DNA of 64,000 bases. Origin: Chelonoidis abingdonii. Its lineage: Eukaryota; Chordata; Testudines; Testudinidae. Below are positions 1 to 11,638 of the stretch, piece by piece. Numbering within the stretch: position 1 is the stretch's first letter; the number at the start of each line of letters is the position of its first letter. The position numbers and the translations under genes are program-made. Where the stretch lies: assembly GCF_003597395.2 (NCBI RefSeq), contig NC_133770.1:92328844-92392843 (forward strand), read 5' to 3'. A model generated the notes under the pieces. That model was not told the DNA's origin, made no database searches, and saw nothing but the letters and a program-made list of their open reading frames with translations.

Positions 1-845
1 AGGCCAGAGAGTGGGAGCCAGATGATATTGCTACTTCCACCAGCTCAATCCCAACTGGGATGTAAGTCTGACTCACTCTCTCTCTCTCACACACACACAC
101 ACACAGTGAGTCCTTTCCTTCCATGCCTTATTTCTTATCTTTCCTATCTCTCGCCTTTTGTCTGTCTAATAAGAGTCTGACTTAGCTGACCAAGACTGTA
201 TATTTTGCAACACTGCTGTAAGCCTGTGACCAGAGTGGCAGATACAAGCAGTGTCCTAAATGACTCGATGCTGGTATGAGTTTGCCAGGTCTCAGAGAGG
301 CTAATAAGACCATGTACCCTACCTGCATATCTCCAGCAGCGAAGTTGCAACTAAAGTTAATACCAGAGATGGAGGCTGCATTTTCTGTCTTTGCTGTTCT
401 TTTCTCTCTCCTCCTGCATATATTTTCATATATTTGCCTTGTTTTGCCTTCTAGGATACAGGACTGAACTTTAACAACAGTTCCAGCTTCTCTCAACTAA
501 CAATCTCTTTTCCCCAAAAAGGCCAGTTAATTTAATGCCATCTAAAAGACTGTCAAAAGGGGGATATTCCTTCTAAAGACTCTGCAGCTAAAAGGGAACC
601 AGGGATGTTGTTAAAATGAGAACCTCATTTAATACTTTACATTTCAAATGTTTTAACAGTTTTTCTTTTTTTTCCTCTAGCTTTAATAAAAGGTAAAATG
701 GATTTTTAATGGCATGTTTGCCTTGGTACTAAGCAGGCTGCGGTCTCTGTAAACCAAACCACAAATGTTGGACAGTGACTGTGTCATATTAACACCTTTG
801 ACTCTTTGGGGCCATACATTCCATCTAAATTAATGCAACAGACCA
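1..845 (+). repeat. Long interspersed repeat, copy A (cut by window edge)
   Basis: From about base 1 to 845 the sequence aligns with 11780-12660 in the same orientation. Shared landmarks include 'aataagagtctg', 'gcaacactgctgt', 'ctgtgaccagag', 'ccatctaaaagactgtcaaa' and 'aatgttggacagt'. By eye roughly four fifths of the bases match, with small indels. The layout (pyrimidine-rich tract, then aataa-type signals) is like a retroviral LTR, but I found no target-site duplication, so the class stays open. Small open frames here are chance products of the repeat. Confidence 0.7.
75..105. repeat. (TC)n(AC)n microsatellite
   Basis: A compound dinucleotide tract of CT units followed by CA units. Confidence 0.95.
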
Positions 846-2260
846 AGCCCACAAAACACATAAGCTATATGTAGTCCTGCAACATCTTCCACATCTTCCT
901 TCCCCATCCTGTTATTTAACACTGACCTATTTCTATAGCCAATTTCAAATACAACTGGGGGGACTCTATGCAGCACTGAGGTCTCTATCTGAACAAAAAA
1001 GTACATTTATCTTTTCAATAGTTTTATTCATTGAATTAGAGAATAGTATCAAAAGTCAAACACTCAGTACATTTGTTACCTGTATATTTAAGTATGTGTA
1101 TTTAATTATGCTGAATCCGCATCATTTGCTGATACAGACTAACACGGCTACCACACTGAAACCTGTCATCATTATGCTAGTATTAGTTTAGTGTCAGGGA
1201 GCCTACAACTTTTTAAATGGGTGGGTTTTATTTCAATTGCAATTTAAAGACATAAAATAAATATAAAAGTATAAAAATGTAAGGAATAGTGGGGAAACAA
1301 TAAGATATCCTCTCCCTTCAGTAATGCTGAAAACCAGATCCAAGTGGTGTTCAGTTCATGCTGGTTTTAATATCACTCCTACATCACACATGTTATTGAA
1401 TATCCAAGAGTTAACATGCCCCTAATTTTCTTCAACTTTTTTTTACACTACATGTATTTCCTCAGGTTCTCCAGAAAACTACAGAGTAGGAGAAAAGGAG
1501 TAGTGTTAACTGCCAACGTTGGTAGTGGGGTAGACATCCACATTCAGTTGGGAGATTTTCCCCCACGCTGTCAACTGAATTATAAATTTTATAGAAAAGC
1601 TGAGGGTGGAGAGGTGGTGGGTACAGTAAGAGTAAGCATTAATCTTAGTTTATAAGACTCAATTCAGCAAGTTTCTGAACAAAGCACTGAGCACCATTGT
1701 CACCTACTGAAGTCACTCAGCACCTTACGGGATATAGCCCATAGTTACGTTTTGTCCAAGAGTGAGGTGTTTTTGAAATGTCATGTGCCCTACTCTCCCT
1801 AACAAAATAAGAAAAGGTGCTAGAGAAGGTATAGCTGGGAGAATGATATACAGATCAGCAGTGCAGTCATCTTTGGCCTAAGACCAGCATTCCTGATTGC
1901 TGAGAACTTTGTGGTACTGCCAGCATGAGCATATTCATGCCTATCCGAATTACACTCCTTTAACTGTGCATTAAAGATTTACATCTTTAAATTGGACGTT
2001 ATCCTCCACATTTAATCTCTGTTGCATGTTGACCCCCAATTCCCCAAGGCACTTTAACTGAAAAAGAAAGATGATTGCATTTTATTTATGCATGTGTATG
2101 GGAATGGCTTTGGCGCCGCATCCCAGGGACGAGAAAGGGGATCAGCTAGACATAACATTATGCTGAGTGTTGTTAAACAACAAACTCTGGGTGGAATATT
2201 CCTTCACTTTTAGCAAGACTAAAATCTTGTTGGAAATTGCATTTGTGAAAGAGATGTAGA

Positions 2261-2345
2261 GGCAGATCCTCAGCTGGTGTAAACTCTCATCTCTCCATTG
2301 ACACCACAGAGTGATGAGAATTTACACAAGCTGAGCATCTGCCCC
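2261..2345. repeat. Short foldback repeat
   Basis: Imperfect inverted arms: 'ggcagatcctcagctggtgt' on the left and the reverse complement of it at 2322-2343 ('acacaagctgagcatctgcc'). Part of a family of small hairpin repeats seen many times in this window. Confidence 0.7.
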
Positions 2346-3455
2346 TTAAGATCAGCCCTGAAGGAAAAGATGCAAACAAGGCTTATAATCTTTAAGTACC
2401 ATGCAGCCATTATCCAACTAGCAGGACAGTTCAATAAGACCAAAGTATTTTGATTACATCTGACCATAATTTGGACCTGATCCCCAAAACCTCTCACATG
2501 CAGAACTCCTCCTGGAGTGAACGGCATTGGATTTGGAGTCTTTGAAGGCTCAAGCTTGTGTCTCAGAGCGAAAAACCCATGCAGAGCCTGGTGAACGTCT
2601 CAGAAAGAGTCAGAAAGCAACAGGAGACATGAGGGTCTCAGTCCTGCCCTCAGAGAGTCATTTTCACATATGTTGGTAAATCGTCTTCTGCACAGCAACT
2701 GATTTTACAAGCACTGAGGACAGGATCAAGCTCTTAGGGAGGTGATTTGTGGACTGAGCCTTAGAAGAGAAATCATAAACTGTGCTTTTGATTTTCAAAT
2801 ACTATCAGTGGGACTAGGCAAGAGAAGCAAGTAAAAGGGGGGATGCTCCCCCCTGCAAAAGGTTAAGTCCAAACTCTTTGAGCTATTCAAGAAAATGGGT
2901 GGGGAGTAGGAGAGATGGGGGGAACAGTGCAGAAAGTATCCACACAGTCCTTTTAAAAGCTTCACTGGTTTTAGGTTATTATTCTATTTTATAAGTCACT
3001 GACTCCAGTCAGGAAGCAAATGAGTGAATAATAATAATAATGTGTATTTGTATGTATAGACATCCATAATTTATACAAGTATTAGAACTTTTAAAATAAG
3101 AATCATAATAATAAAAATAATATATGGCTTGATTGTGAATTCAGTAAGAGTTTTGCCCCAAATTTTTTACCAGGTTAGTCCTACATTTTCATATGATGGT
3201 CTCTATATCCCAGGAACTTCTTTGAGAACAACTGAAATGTCCCAGTTTTTAATGTCAGCAATCAAAACACAGGGTTTGGGGGGTTTTATAAGTACAGAAT
3301 TATAGTTCGAAATGTATCATTACAGCAAAGAGAACTTGCTCTGTGTTTACAAGAAACAAACTAATGGAATGAGGGTTCAGCATGACAAACAGTGTTTGGA
3401 GGGAAGAGGAAAGCTGAACGAGTGTAGATCCTCTCAAAGTTCTGTTGCTCTAAGC

Positions 3456-3767
3456 CAGGGGTAGGCATCCTATGGCATGGGTGCCGAAGGCGGCACGCGA
3501 GCTGAATTTCAGCGGCACTCACACTGCCAGGATCCTGGCCACCGGTCCAGGGGGCTCTGCATTTTAATATAATTTTAAATGAAGCTTCTTAAACATTTTA
3601 AAAACCTTATTTACTTTACATACAACAATAGTTTAGTTATATATTATAGACTTAGAGAAAGAGACCTCCTAAAAAGGTTCAAATGTATTACTGGCACGCA
3701 AAACCTTAAATTAGAGTGAATAAATGAAGACTCGGCACACCATTTCTGAAAGGTTACCCGTCTCCTG
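3456..3767 (+). mobile_element. Non-autonomous hAT transposon (MITE), 312 bp
   Basis: The element starts 'caggggtaggc' and ends 'ggttacccgtctcctg', which are hAT-like terminal inverted repeats. It is flanked by a perfect 8-bp duplication, 'ctctaagc', at 3448-3455 and 3768-3775, the target-site length known for hAT transposons. It carries no coding capacity. An inverted copy of the same family lies at 60095-60401. Confidence 0.93.
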
Positions 3768-3775
3768 CTCTAAGC

Positions 3776-4047
3776 ACTTGTCTACACGAACACATACTAC
3801 CCAGCAAGCTGTGGTGTGAATCTACCCCACGCTAACCTGTCACGGTGTAACTGTTCATATATACCCTCCTGATGCACATTAACAGTCCGCTATTGCACTT
3901 TTGATCTACTCCAGTTTCAAAGAGGACTAGATCAAACTGTTAATGCGGATCAGCAGGGTGCACATGAACAGTTAGACTGTGGCAGTCTAGTGAGGGTAGA
4001 TTCACACCTCAGCTTGCCGCAAACTAATTGTTCATGTAGACAAACCC
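3776..4047. mobile_element. Foldback MITE with 'tgtctacac' termini
   Basis: Long terminal inverted repeats: left 'cacttgtctacacgaaca', right complementing to 'ggtttgtctacatgaaca', and the similarity extends inward through 'gtgtgaatctaccc'. The element lies next to the hAT MITE. Its superfamily is not resolved here. Confidence 0.75.
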
Positions 4048-4214
4048 AAAGTGAAGGTTAACCATGTTTGTTTAGTGTTTCAAAATAAAACAATTCAGAA
4101 CACTAAAGCTGAAATCCTGGGCCTGTTGAAGTCAGGAGTTTTGGCACTGACTCCCATGGGGGCAGGATTTCACCCAAAGAACCAAAACAGGACCATAATG
4201 CCCTACATTGAGGG

Positions 4215-4490
4215 AGGATTTCAAAGTGCCTGGGCTTCATTGTTCTCCTGTGATGCAGGGAAATAGTGTTCCTCCATTTTACATATAAAAAGGTTGAAGC
4301 ACAGAAAGATTCTGGTCTAGATCCTGCTCCATTTACTTCAAAGGGAGTTATCCTATTAATGTCAACTGGAGTAGAACAGGGACCCTATGCCACATATCTC
4401 ATGTCTATGATAGAGCTGGAAAACAAATTCAGGTCTTCTGACTCATACTCCAATGCCTTAAACACAAGACCACTGTTCAGCCCTTACCTT
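4215..4490 (+). repeat. MIR-type SINE remnant with internal insertion
   Basis: Fragments of the MIR core ('ccattttacatataaaaagg', then 'agagctggaaaacaaattca') are separated by about 75 bp that resembles the 'gaagtcaatgggagt' foldback family. Old and diverged. Confidence 0.5.
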
Positions 4491-5193
4491 GTTGAGCCTA
4501 TAGTAAGATGTGAAACACTGTGCCTGTCTCATTGTGAAGGTCTGGGTATCCAATCTACAGACAAGCTGAACTACAGTACTGAAGTGACAGAATCTCTTCA
4601 AATCATATTTTAGTTCAACACACAGAAAGACAAAGGTTTGTGCTGACTCACTCATCACTAACATAGCAGAGACTTTTACAAAGGCATTATCCATTAGGAC
4701 ATCATGCCTAGTTTTTCTCAATAGTTCACATAAACTGCCAGTGGTTTCAAGATCTCCATGGTCCTTGTTGACATGAACAGGAATCACAAATGTAGCACGT
4801 CACCACTGTAACATCTCAGTCTTCCCATTTAAAAGCACACAACTGGGAACAGGTTACTCCTCAGTCAAACTCGTGCATCGTAGTTTTCTTTATTTACTAT
4901 CAAAGTCTCAAGTTGATTTCAGCATCCCATTCAGTTCTCAGTTGCCCTGAGTACTGCAGTCTCCCACAGAGCTATGACCTTAACCCCCTGGTCATCTTCG
5001 CCATTTGAAAATGGCCAGAACCTTGATCTGTTTTTTCTCAACAGGAAGGATTTTCCCTTAGGTCAGTAAATGATTAATGTTTGTGAATTATATTAAACTT
5101 CAGAGAGGATGAGAGGGAGAATTCAAAGACCTCCCACCAAAATATCATAGTACCTTACCAACATTTGTTAAAACACACTTTCATCAGTATTAC

Positions 5194-5260
5194 CTTTAGC
5201 ACTCCAATTACAGCTGGTGGGTAGCTCAGGCCAACCATATTTGATGTCCGTCTGTACATT
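5194..5260 (-). CDS. PDE1C: PDE1C internal coding exon (entry to catalytic region)
   Basis: This short exon of 67 bp has an acceptor (ttttggtag) ending at 5261 and a donor (gtaata) starting at 5193. It has one leading base that completes an arginine codon, then 22 codons: MYRRTSNMVGLSYPPAV plus IGVLK. It ends in phase 0 after lysine. The sequence is the PDE1C version of the segment just before the catalytic core; 'RRTSNMVGLSYPPA' is typical of PDE1C, whereas PDE1A has 'RKTYHMVGLAYP' as I recall. The following exon, which would begin with the conserved D-V-D-K-W motif, was looked for on the minus strand in 1-5193 and not found, so it should lie left of this window. The ATG at the exon start is internal and is not an initiator. 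Confidence 0.93.
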
Positions 5261-8160
5261 CTACCAAAATAAAATAAATAAATGAACAGAGAAACAAAAT
5301 AGAAAACCAAAGATTCATTTGAGTTCTTTTCAGGAGACATCATTTATTCAAGAAAAACAGATTGCAATTCTTCTTTCATCCTTCCCTGTACATATCCTCC
5401 GCATCTTTATTAACGTCCTAAGGATGACCTCAATTTTCCTCATTTTTCCTCATTTTACATCCTTCCTACTTCATGACACATATTAGGGCCACAGTCTTCC
5501 TGGACAAGTAGAACTAAACGGGATTTCACTCAGCATCTGCCTCATCTTGATCAAGCAGAGGAGTTACTCTTCAACAATGCAAGACTTTCCTATTCCCTCA
5601 CAATAACTGTGTCTTCAACCCTCTCAGTCTTTGCTGTTCCAGGGCAGAATGCATTTCAAGACAGAGCTTCAGTAAGCATATCAAGTCTGTTGACTGGACT
5701 TATTCAGCTCCTATATGGTACAGCTTTTCCAACAATTTACTTTGTTTTTTAAAACAGCTCTATATAGTCTTGTGTTGTTTGTGTGTGCATGTGTGTGCAA
5801 AGGGTGGAATCAGAAAAGCTGGGTAAATAATGTGATTATTTTTTTTGGCTTGTTGGCAAGTCCAAAAAGTCAAAATAAATATTTGCTTTGGGTTGAACCA
5901 AAAGTGAATTAAAAAAAAATTCAGTGAATTAAAACATCAAAAAAATGTAAATTTGGGTCAAATGAAATACTTTGTTCAACAGAAAACTAAATGTGTCAGT
6001 TCAGTTTGAGTATATTTCATGTTTTTGAATTTTTAAAAAATAAAATTAAAAAAGGAAATTGCGAAGAAAAACGTCATTTTTAACCAAAAAAAATCATAAT
6101 GCTTTCTTTTGAAAACATAGAAACAAAATGTTTTTAATTTTCCTGAATATGTTGTTTTTTCTCTAAACAAACAACTTGGTGAAACCAACACAATATCACA
6201 AAACATTTCAGTGTTGTCAAAGCTATATTTTTCACTGAAAAAAAGTTTAGGGCAAAAGATTTTGCCCAGCTCTAGTAATTAGTACCTATGCCCTGATTCA
6301 GCAAAGCACTTGAGCATGTATTAAACCTGAAGTGTGTGCTCAAGTCCCATTGACTTTAATGGGTTTGTACAAGCACTCAAAGTTCAACACATGCTTAAAT
6401 GCTTTGCTGAATAAGGGTATAGGTGCAGACTGCACCCTTCTCTACATGTAAACAACATAAGACCTAATGGAAATACATTTATACAGTTATTACCAGAGAC
6501 AAATCTACCATACATGATTTCCCAGGCTTTTGGTAAAGGAAATATTTCAATAACCAATAATATTTTAATACAAATTTTAAAAAAAGCAATTGAAAAACAT
6601 TCACAACATGCTGAAAAAAAAGTGGGCTAGTTTTAAGACTTCTGAAATTAAAAGAATTTTGACACTTTGTTTCTCCCCCCCGCAAATATAGATTTTAATC
6701 CTGCAACCATCTCTGATCATGTGATTTAGGTAACTATCTATCAATCCTGAACAATAGATGGTAGAAAATGCAGTAATTCACTGACTATTTGTTACGAGCT
6801 GTTCATGAACAACACAGGCTCAAGTATGTTAATAAAAAACTACTTACTAAACAATTTCAAATAGTGAATAAATCTGTAAAAAGATCATTCAAAAACAGAA
6901 AAAAAAACCTACATGAATTAAATACATTTTTTCAACAAATACTTTGGCGGTTGGGGTACAGAGGATAGCTTGTCAAAGTGGTGAGAAAAGTTTTCCAAAC
7001 TGAAGCAATGACAGGTGCATCCCCTAAACTTATAGACATCTGCTAGTGCTCTTAACACATGTACAACAAATTTCTGAATATTCAGAGACACTGATAGAAA
7101 AGAAGCTATAAATATGCAGGAACAAACTATCATGTTTCTATATAGCCTGTGGTGTAATGGCTACCAAACATGTCTAACGGACTCTAGGTTAGACCATCAG
7201 TGAAATTCTGATAAACACTATTGCTAACCTACTGTGACTGAACAACTCCTGCTGAAATGTACTATATAAAACAAAATATTGTAGATACTACATAAAGAGT
7301 TCAGTTAAAAGTAACTCTTCACTACACTGAGAGCACAATTCAGCCCTGCCATAAGTGCATTCAACTTCATTGTAGATAACTGGGATGTGCCTGCTTACAC
7401 ATTATCTGAATTTGGCCCTGAGTATATTTCATAGATGTGACTCGATATTCTGTTTTGAAGAAACAGAATGTCAGGGAAGGGAGGTTCCTCACTAAAGACA
7501 GGTGAAACTCTGAAAGTTGGACATAGGGCAGTCCTAATTCAAACAGCAAGAAGTTTTAAAAGGTTCAGATGTTTGAAATCAGGTTTGATCTAGCTCCAGC
7601 GGTGTGATTTGGTACAAGCTGCAGGAATCAGCAGTGGAGAAGACTGAGGGAGGTTTAGTGGACTCCTCTGAGTTCTGAACCTTTAAACTGATTTTGTGAC
7701 TCATGTAATTCAAGCCGGGAATGATGAGATACAGGTTTGGTTTGGTTTGATTTACATTAGCCACCTGTCCATCCTTTATATATTTTACTGGACCACAAAG
7801 GCAGAGTTACTCCAGGGACTGAATTGTCTGCCTTTCGTTAACCTCTTATCTCTATCATAGGAATATCTGAAGCCATATATTCTTTGTTCTCCCTTTGGCC
7901 CCTGAAAGCATACATTAAAAAAAAAAAAGAGAGGAAAATCCAAAATGGCACCAATTATAATATTAGATCCATATTATGCTAATTGCGAATAAATACGTGA
8001 AGATTCCATTTATGATCAATTATTTAGTCCCAGTTTTCCAGTCTTTGCTCAGAAACACGTACCAATAAAAGCAAAATAAAATAGTCTTCATTTAATATTA
8101 AAAATACAATCTGTGAAGCCTGACCAGCCACTGGAGCAGAATAATTAAATCGTCTTTTAC
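5261..8160 (-). other. PDE1C: PDE1C intron of 2.9 kb
   Basis: This intron lies between two phase-compatible exons. The segment 5830-6280 is very A/T-rich, with many runs of A, and ends in 'gcccagctctagt', a tail also seen in a weaker form near 53085; it is probably an old unclassified repeat. A foldback repeat lies at 6289-6419. 6420-8160 shows only AT-rich intron sequence. Confidence 0.85.
6289..6419. repeat. Foldback repeat with 'ttcagcaaagca' arms
   Basis: The left arm contains 'gattcagcaaagcacttgag' and the right arm contains its near reverse complement ('cttaaatgctttgctgaata'), around a centre with 'ccattgactttaatggg'. The whole piece could fold into one long hairpin. Confidence 0.8.
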
Positions 8161-8343
8161 CTCTCCACAAATATACCAGCTTGCACTGCATGGACGATGC
8201 TCCTGAACCGGGGCTTTTCCTCGGACCTTTTAAGCATCATCCCCATCTGCCGCGTGAAGGTGGAGGCCAACCAATCCCGGACCTCAGAGGGCACAGAGTC
8301 TGACTGAATATCACTGAGCTCATCTTCTGTGTCCAATAAACGC
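8161..8343 (-). CDS. PDE1C: PDE1C internal coding exon (linker with calmodulin-binding-like segment)
   Basis: This is the next exon of the same gene, 983 bp downstream on the minus strand. The acceptor (ccttcag) ends at 8344 and the donor (gtaaaa) starts at 8160. The 183 bp hold one base, 60 codons and two bases, in phase with both neighbours; the first base completes the arginine codon begun in the previous exon. The peptide runs from RLLDTEDELSDIQ through VPSEVRDWLASTFTRQMG to HAVQAGIFVE. In PDE1A the equivalent of the stretch from EVRDW to EEKP is a calmodulin-binding region near a kinase site; here it contains the basic segment RQMGMMLKRSEEKPRFRS. The acceptor tract abuts a tandemly duplicated intron segment (8351-8440 and 8491-8580), which leaves only five bases between the acceptor AG and the first copy. 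No inactivating change is seen. Confidence 0.96.
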
Positions 8344-8350
8344 CTGAAGG

Positions 8351-8440
8351 AGAGTGGAAATATGGGTAAATAGAGGGCTCTTAACACAGGTTTATAACAT
8401 CTCATATCACTCTAATTAAAGCAGTTGTTAAAAATTCAAC
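8351..8440. repeat. Tandem duplication, copy 1
   Basis: These 90 bases recur at 8491-8580 with a single difference (a at 8431, g at 8571). Both copies run into a poly-T tract. The copy begins seven bases from the PDE1C exon edge, so it supplies most of the acceptor's upstream tract on the minus strand. Confidence 0.95.
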
Positions 8441-8490
8441 CTTTTTTTTTTTTTTTTTTTGTTTTTTTTTAAAAAGAAAGCTTAACCAAA

Positions 8491-8580
8491 AGAGTGGAAA
8501 TATGGGTAAATAGAGGGCTCTTAACACAGGTTTATAACATCTCATATCACTCTAATTAAAGCAGTTGTTAGAAATTCAAC
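8491..8580. repeat. Tandem duplication, copy 2
   Basis: This is the second copy of the segment at 8351-8440, offset by exactly 140 bp and separated from it by a 29-base T-rich tract and about 20 bases of other sequence. Near-identity means either a very recent event or an assembly artefact. Confidence 0.95.
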
Positions 8581-9325
8581 CTTTTTTTTTTTTTTAAATG
8601 GAAAAGTGCATGCAAAGTGTTCCTGTGCTATATCACAGGCTGAAACAAAACCATTTGGATAAAGATTGCTGCCTTTTAGATAACAAGTAAAAAGTAAAGC
8701 TCCAGTATAATTGGCTGGCATCCTAACTGCACNTTTTTTTTTTTTTTTTGGTAACCCTAATGGAACACGTTTTTGACAATCTATAACAGATTGTTTATTT
8801 TCTTGGCTAGCCACATGCCAGATTGTGAAGCTCACTCCCAGGCAGATAAACAAGAGAATCAGCACACTGAAACAGCTCCATTACTCTCCCATAATTTCTC
8901 ATCTTCAGCTTTCCAGTATTCACATCCCAATTTTGTCATCATTTTTAGCTGGGTGAGATTTATAACATTTCCAAATAACAATCAGATAATCACTTCCTTT
9001 TAAGTTTTGGAAATTTTGCCCAAGACGCTTCTGTAGACATACATTTAGTTCTGGTGAAACGAATTGACATGACAGATTTGGCAATTTAAGTCACTTATTT
9101 ATGCACATGTCAATGGGTAGAAGTAGAAGCGTGAACAACACCCCACCAGTTTGCCTCAATCCTGATATGGATGGCTACCTTAAGAGATCTTGGACTCTCA
9201 TCTGAGAGTGACAGCAACTATGCCTATTGTGGAGGCCTTTAGACCATCAGTTTCCCAACTGATATGTAAATTACAATTTAATTTGAGTGGTCCAAAATAT
9301 CAATACACAGGTATAGTTAACTCAC

Positions 9326-9439
9326 CTAGTTTCATCAATGTACACTGATTCAAGTACGGCAGCTGCATATTCCAAATTCTTTTTTAGGTCTACAACTGAA
9401 GCCTCTCCTCTCTCTAATTGCTTTACCAAAGACCGCAAC
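9326..9439 (-). CDS. PDE1C: PDE1C internal coding exon (regulatory N-domain)
   Basis: This exon encodes part of a calmodulin-dependent 3',5'-cyclic nucleotide phosphodiesterase, a cytosolic enzyme that hydrolyses cAMP and cGMP under Ca2+/calmodulin control. On the minus strand an acceptor (ctcttag) precedes base 9439 and a donor (gtgagt) follows base 9326. The 114 bp give one base, 37 full codons and two bases, so both borders are phase 2. The peptide starts LRSLVKQLERGEASVVDLKK and ends LESVYIDET, the PDE1-specific N-terminal domain that precedes the catalytic HD domain. 'GEASVVDLKKNLEYAA' fits PDE1C better than PDE1A or PDE1B as I remember those paralogues. There is no stop or frameshift. 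The ATG-initiated open frame that extends right to 9537 is read-through into the intron. The preceding exon was not found in the window. Confidence 0.95.
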
Positions 9440-9694
9440 CTAAGAGAGGAAAACAAGAATCTAGTTAGCACTGAAAGAAATGGGTTTGAGATTGAGTAGC
9501 ACTTCAAAATACAATCCGACATAAAACATAATCTCAAATATCGTCAGATTAAGATCTTCTGAACTTTGAAGATCCAGCAAAATTCCTTAGTACTATCCTC
9601 ATAAGAAAACAAATACACTTTTGATAGTTTGAGGCCCCTTGTCCATGTAAAGATCACAAAATACTTTCCTTCTTGAGAGATCGTTATACATTTA

Positions 9695-9974
9695 GGCATA
9701 GTCTACACTGAAAGTTTAGGTTAACAAGGCTATGGCGTTCAGTGATGTGAAAAATTCACACCCCTGAGGATCATAGCTATGCCAGTATAATCCCACAGCA
9801 TAAACACAGTTAGGTCAACAAAAGAATGCTTCTGTCAAGCTAGCTACTGTAGCTTGGCGAGTTGATGTTCTGACAGAGACGGAAGGACATCTTCTGTTGC
9901 TCTAGGCTGCGTCTACACTACAGAGTTATGGCACCGTAACTATGCCATTACAGACCCTGTAGTGTAGACATGGC
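9695..9974. mobile_element. Foldback MITE with 'agtctacact' termini
   Basis: The left end is 'ggcatagtctacactg' and the right end complements to 'gccatgtctacactacag'. A second 'gcgtctacactac' inside at about 9908 makes the right 70 bp a smaller foldback. It is a recognisable turtle MITE type; no target duplication was resolved. Confidence 0.75.
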
Positions 9975-11638
9975 TGAACACACAAGGGCCTAATCCTATG
10001 AGATACTAACGTCTCCAACCCCCACTGAAATCAATGAGAACTAAGAGTACTCAGCACCTCACAGTAGCAAGATACAGCAGTTTCACATTATCCTTAGAAA
10101 GCTCAGTAACTCCACTGAGTGGTATTTGTTGACAAATACTGTCTTTTTGTTGCAGACCAGTGTAGTATCAAATAGCATATATTTTGGAAACGTTACTACA
10201 TAAACACCAGAAAGGTTTAGGATGGCAACACTTAATGGTCTCATTACAACACAAACTTATCCCCAGTTTATGTACTCTATACGTAACATAGCAAACTGAA
10301 ATTTTTCAAATGAAAAACATTTTATTGAAAAAAGGCTTTTTTCAAAAATGTAACTGTTTATTTTTTTAAGTTTTCGATTTTAAGTGCAACATAAAACCAA
10401 AAATATTTTAATTTAAATTTTTTGAGTTTTTCTTTTCCCTCTGCCTGCTTTCTCCCTTTCCCTTCTTTTTCGCTAGAATATTGGCAAAAATATTTTAAAA
10501 AGGCTGGTGAAGAGGAGATGGGGGAGAATTATAAAGAGTGAGAAATGGGGAGAAAACACCAAAAGTTATAAAAAGCCAAAATTTTTCAATAAAAAAATTC
10601 ATAATTAAATTTCAAATAAGTGACAAATCATTCCTTTCCAAAACTTGTGGGGAAATATTTCCATATTTTTTGTGGAAAAAGTCTTCACTTTTAAACAAAC
10701 TCTAATATTAAAATATTACATTTTAACAGTCTAGGGCTAAATCACAAGTTACAATCTGCCCTGGGCAAGGTACAAAGCGATTTAGAGAGCCACAGTATCC
10801 CTCCCAGTTTTCCCAATGCTCTGGGGAAGCAAGTAAACTGCATTAACCCTGTGTATATTGTCAGGGCTCAGGAACACCCAGTATGAATATATATACCATA
10901 GCAGTACCTCTCTCTAGAGCTGCTGCCTTGTTCTCCAGAATCTCAACTTTCATTTAAAAACATTAAGTCTCTAGCTTTTATGGTTGTAAGGTAAACCTCT
11001 AAATGTGAACCAAGCATAACTGATGCAGAGATGTCTGCCTGAGCCTGCAGAAAGCCTGGAATAATAGCACTGAGAGTTGTGAACTGCCCCATTTATCTCA
11101 GTAACAGTATAACTCAGCTGCCTAGTGATCATTTCAATGTCATCATTGTTCACTATTTCATTCCTCAGGTAAGAAAGAAGATGAAAGGTCCTTGATCTGC
11201 ACAATTCATTGTGAATGTTGGTAACATAAGTGCATGGCATTTTTGGGTGCACAAACACTTCTTTTTCCCCTAATTAAGGAGTCAAGCCCAAGGATCTGTT
11301 GTGGTATCTGGGCTACAAATTTACTGTAGCTGTGAGCTCAACTATGAAAAGTGAGTGAAAGTTCATAGCGTGGCCCAATAACCTATAACAATAAATGTTG
11401 AGGGAAAAGGTGCAAAAGGGAGACAGAAGGACTGAATGAGTCCAAAACAACAAGGCCTACTGATATAATTTAAGGACTGTGTTAAGATCATACCTGGTAA
11501 ACAAGAAAAGTGTGGGACCAGAAATCAGTGTACCAAAACTTGTATGTCAGAAATTAGGCCTAACTGGTAGACAAAATTATGAAGGGATAGGCTACTTCCA
11601 TCGGTCACTCCTTTTTTGAGGTCACTGAAAGCAGAGAC
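9975..11638. other. Intronic sequence without recognised genes
   Basis: 9985-10070 resembles the 'gaaatcaatgagaact' foldback family. 10290-10700 is A/T-rich with long A and T runs, similar in style to 5830-6280. I see nothing else. Confidence 0.5.

Larger units (their letters stand above)
1..5193 (-). other. PDE1C: PDE1C intron (left part, 3' end outside window)
   Basis: This is the intron downstream of the 67-bp exon. It opens with the donor at 5193-5192, and no acceptor belonging to PDE1C was recognised before the window edge. Besides the repeats listed separately, 850-2260, 2346-3447 and 4500-5190 are AT-rich sequence with no coding or RNA signal I can support. A piece of about 45 bp at 1128-1172 resembles the tail of a common turtle interspersed repeat. 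Confidence 0.75.
8344..9325 (-). other. PDE1C: PDE1C intron of 982 bp with tandem duplication and poly-T tracts
   Basis: This short intron lies between the 114-bp and 183-bp exons. It contains the 140-bp-period duplication beside the acceptor, three long T runs (about 8442-8470, 8582-8595 and 8733-8749) and a single N at 8732, which marks a homopolymer the assembly did not resolve. Confidence 0.85.

Noticed and set aside
1440..1475. L-R-K-Y-like reading on the minus strand
   Set aside because: It lies on the 3' side of the identified exons, where the N-terminal exon cannot be, and the flanking residues do not match.
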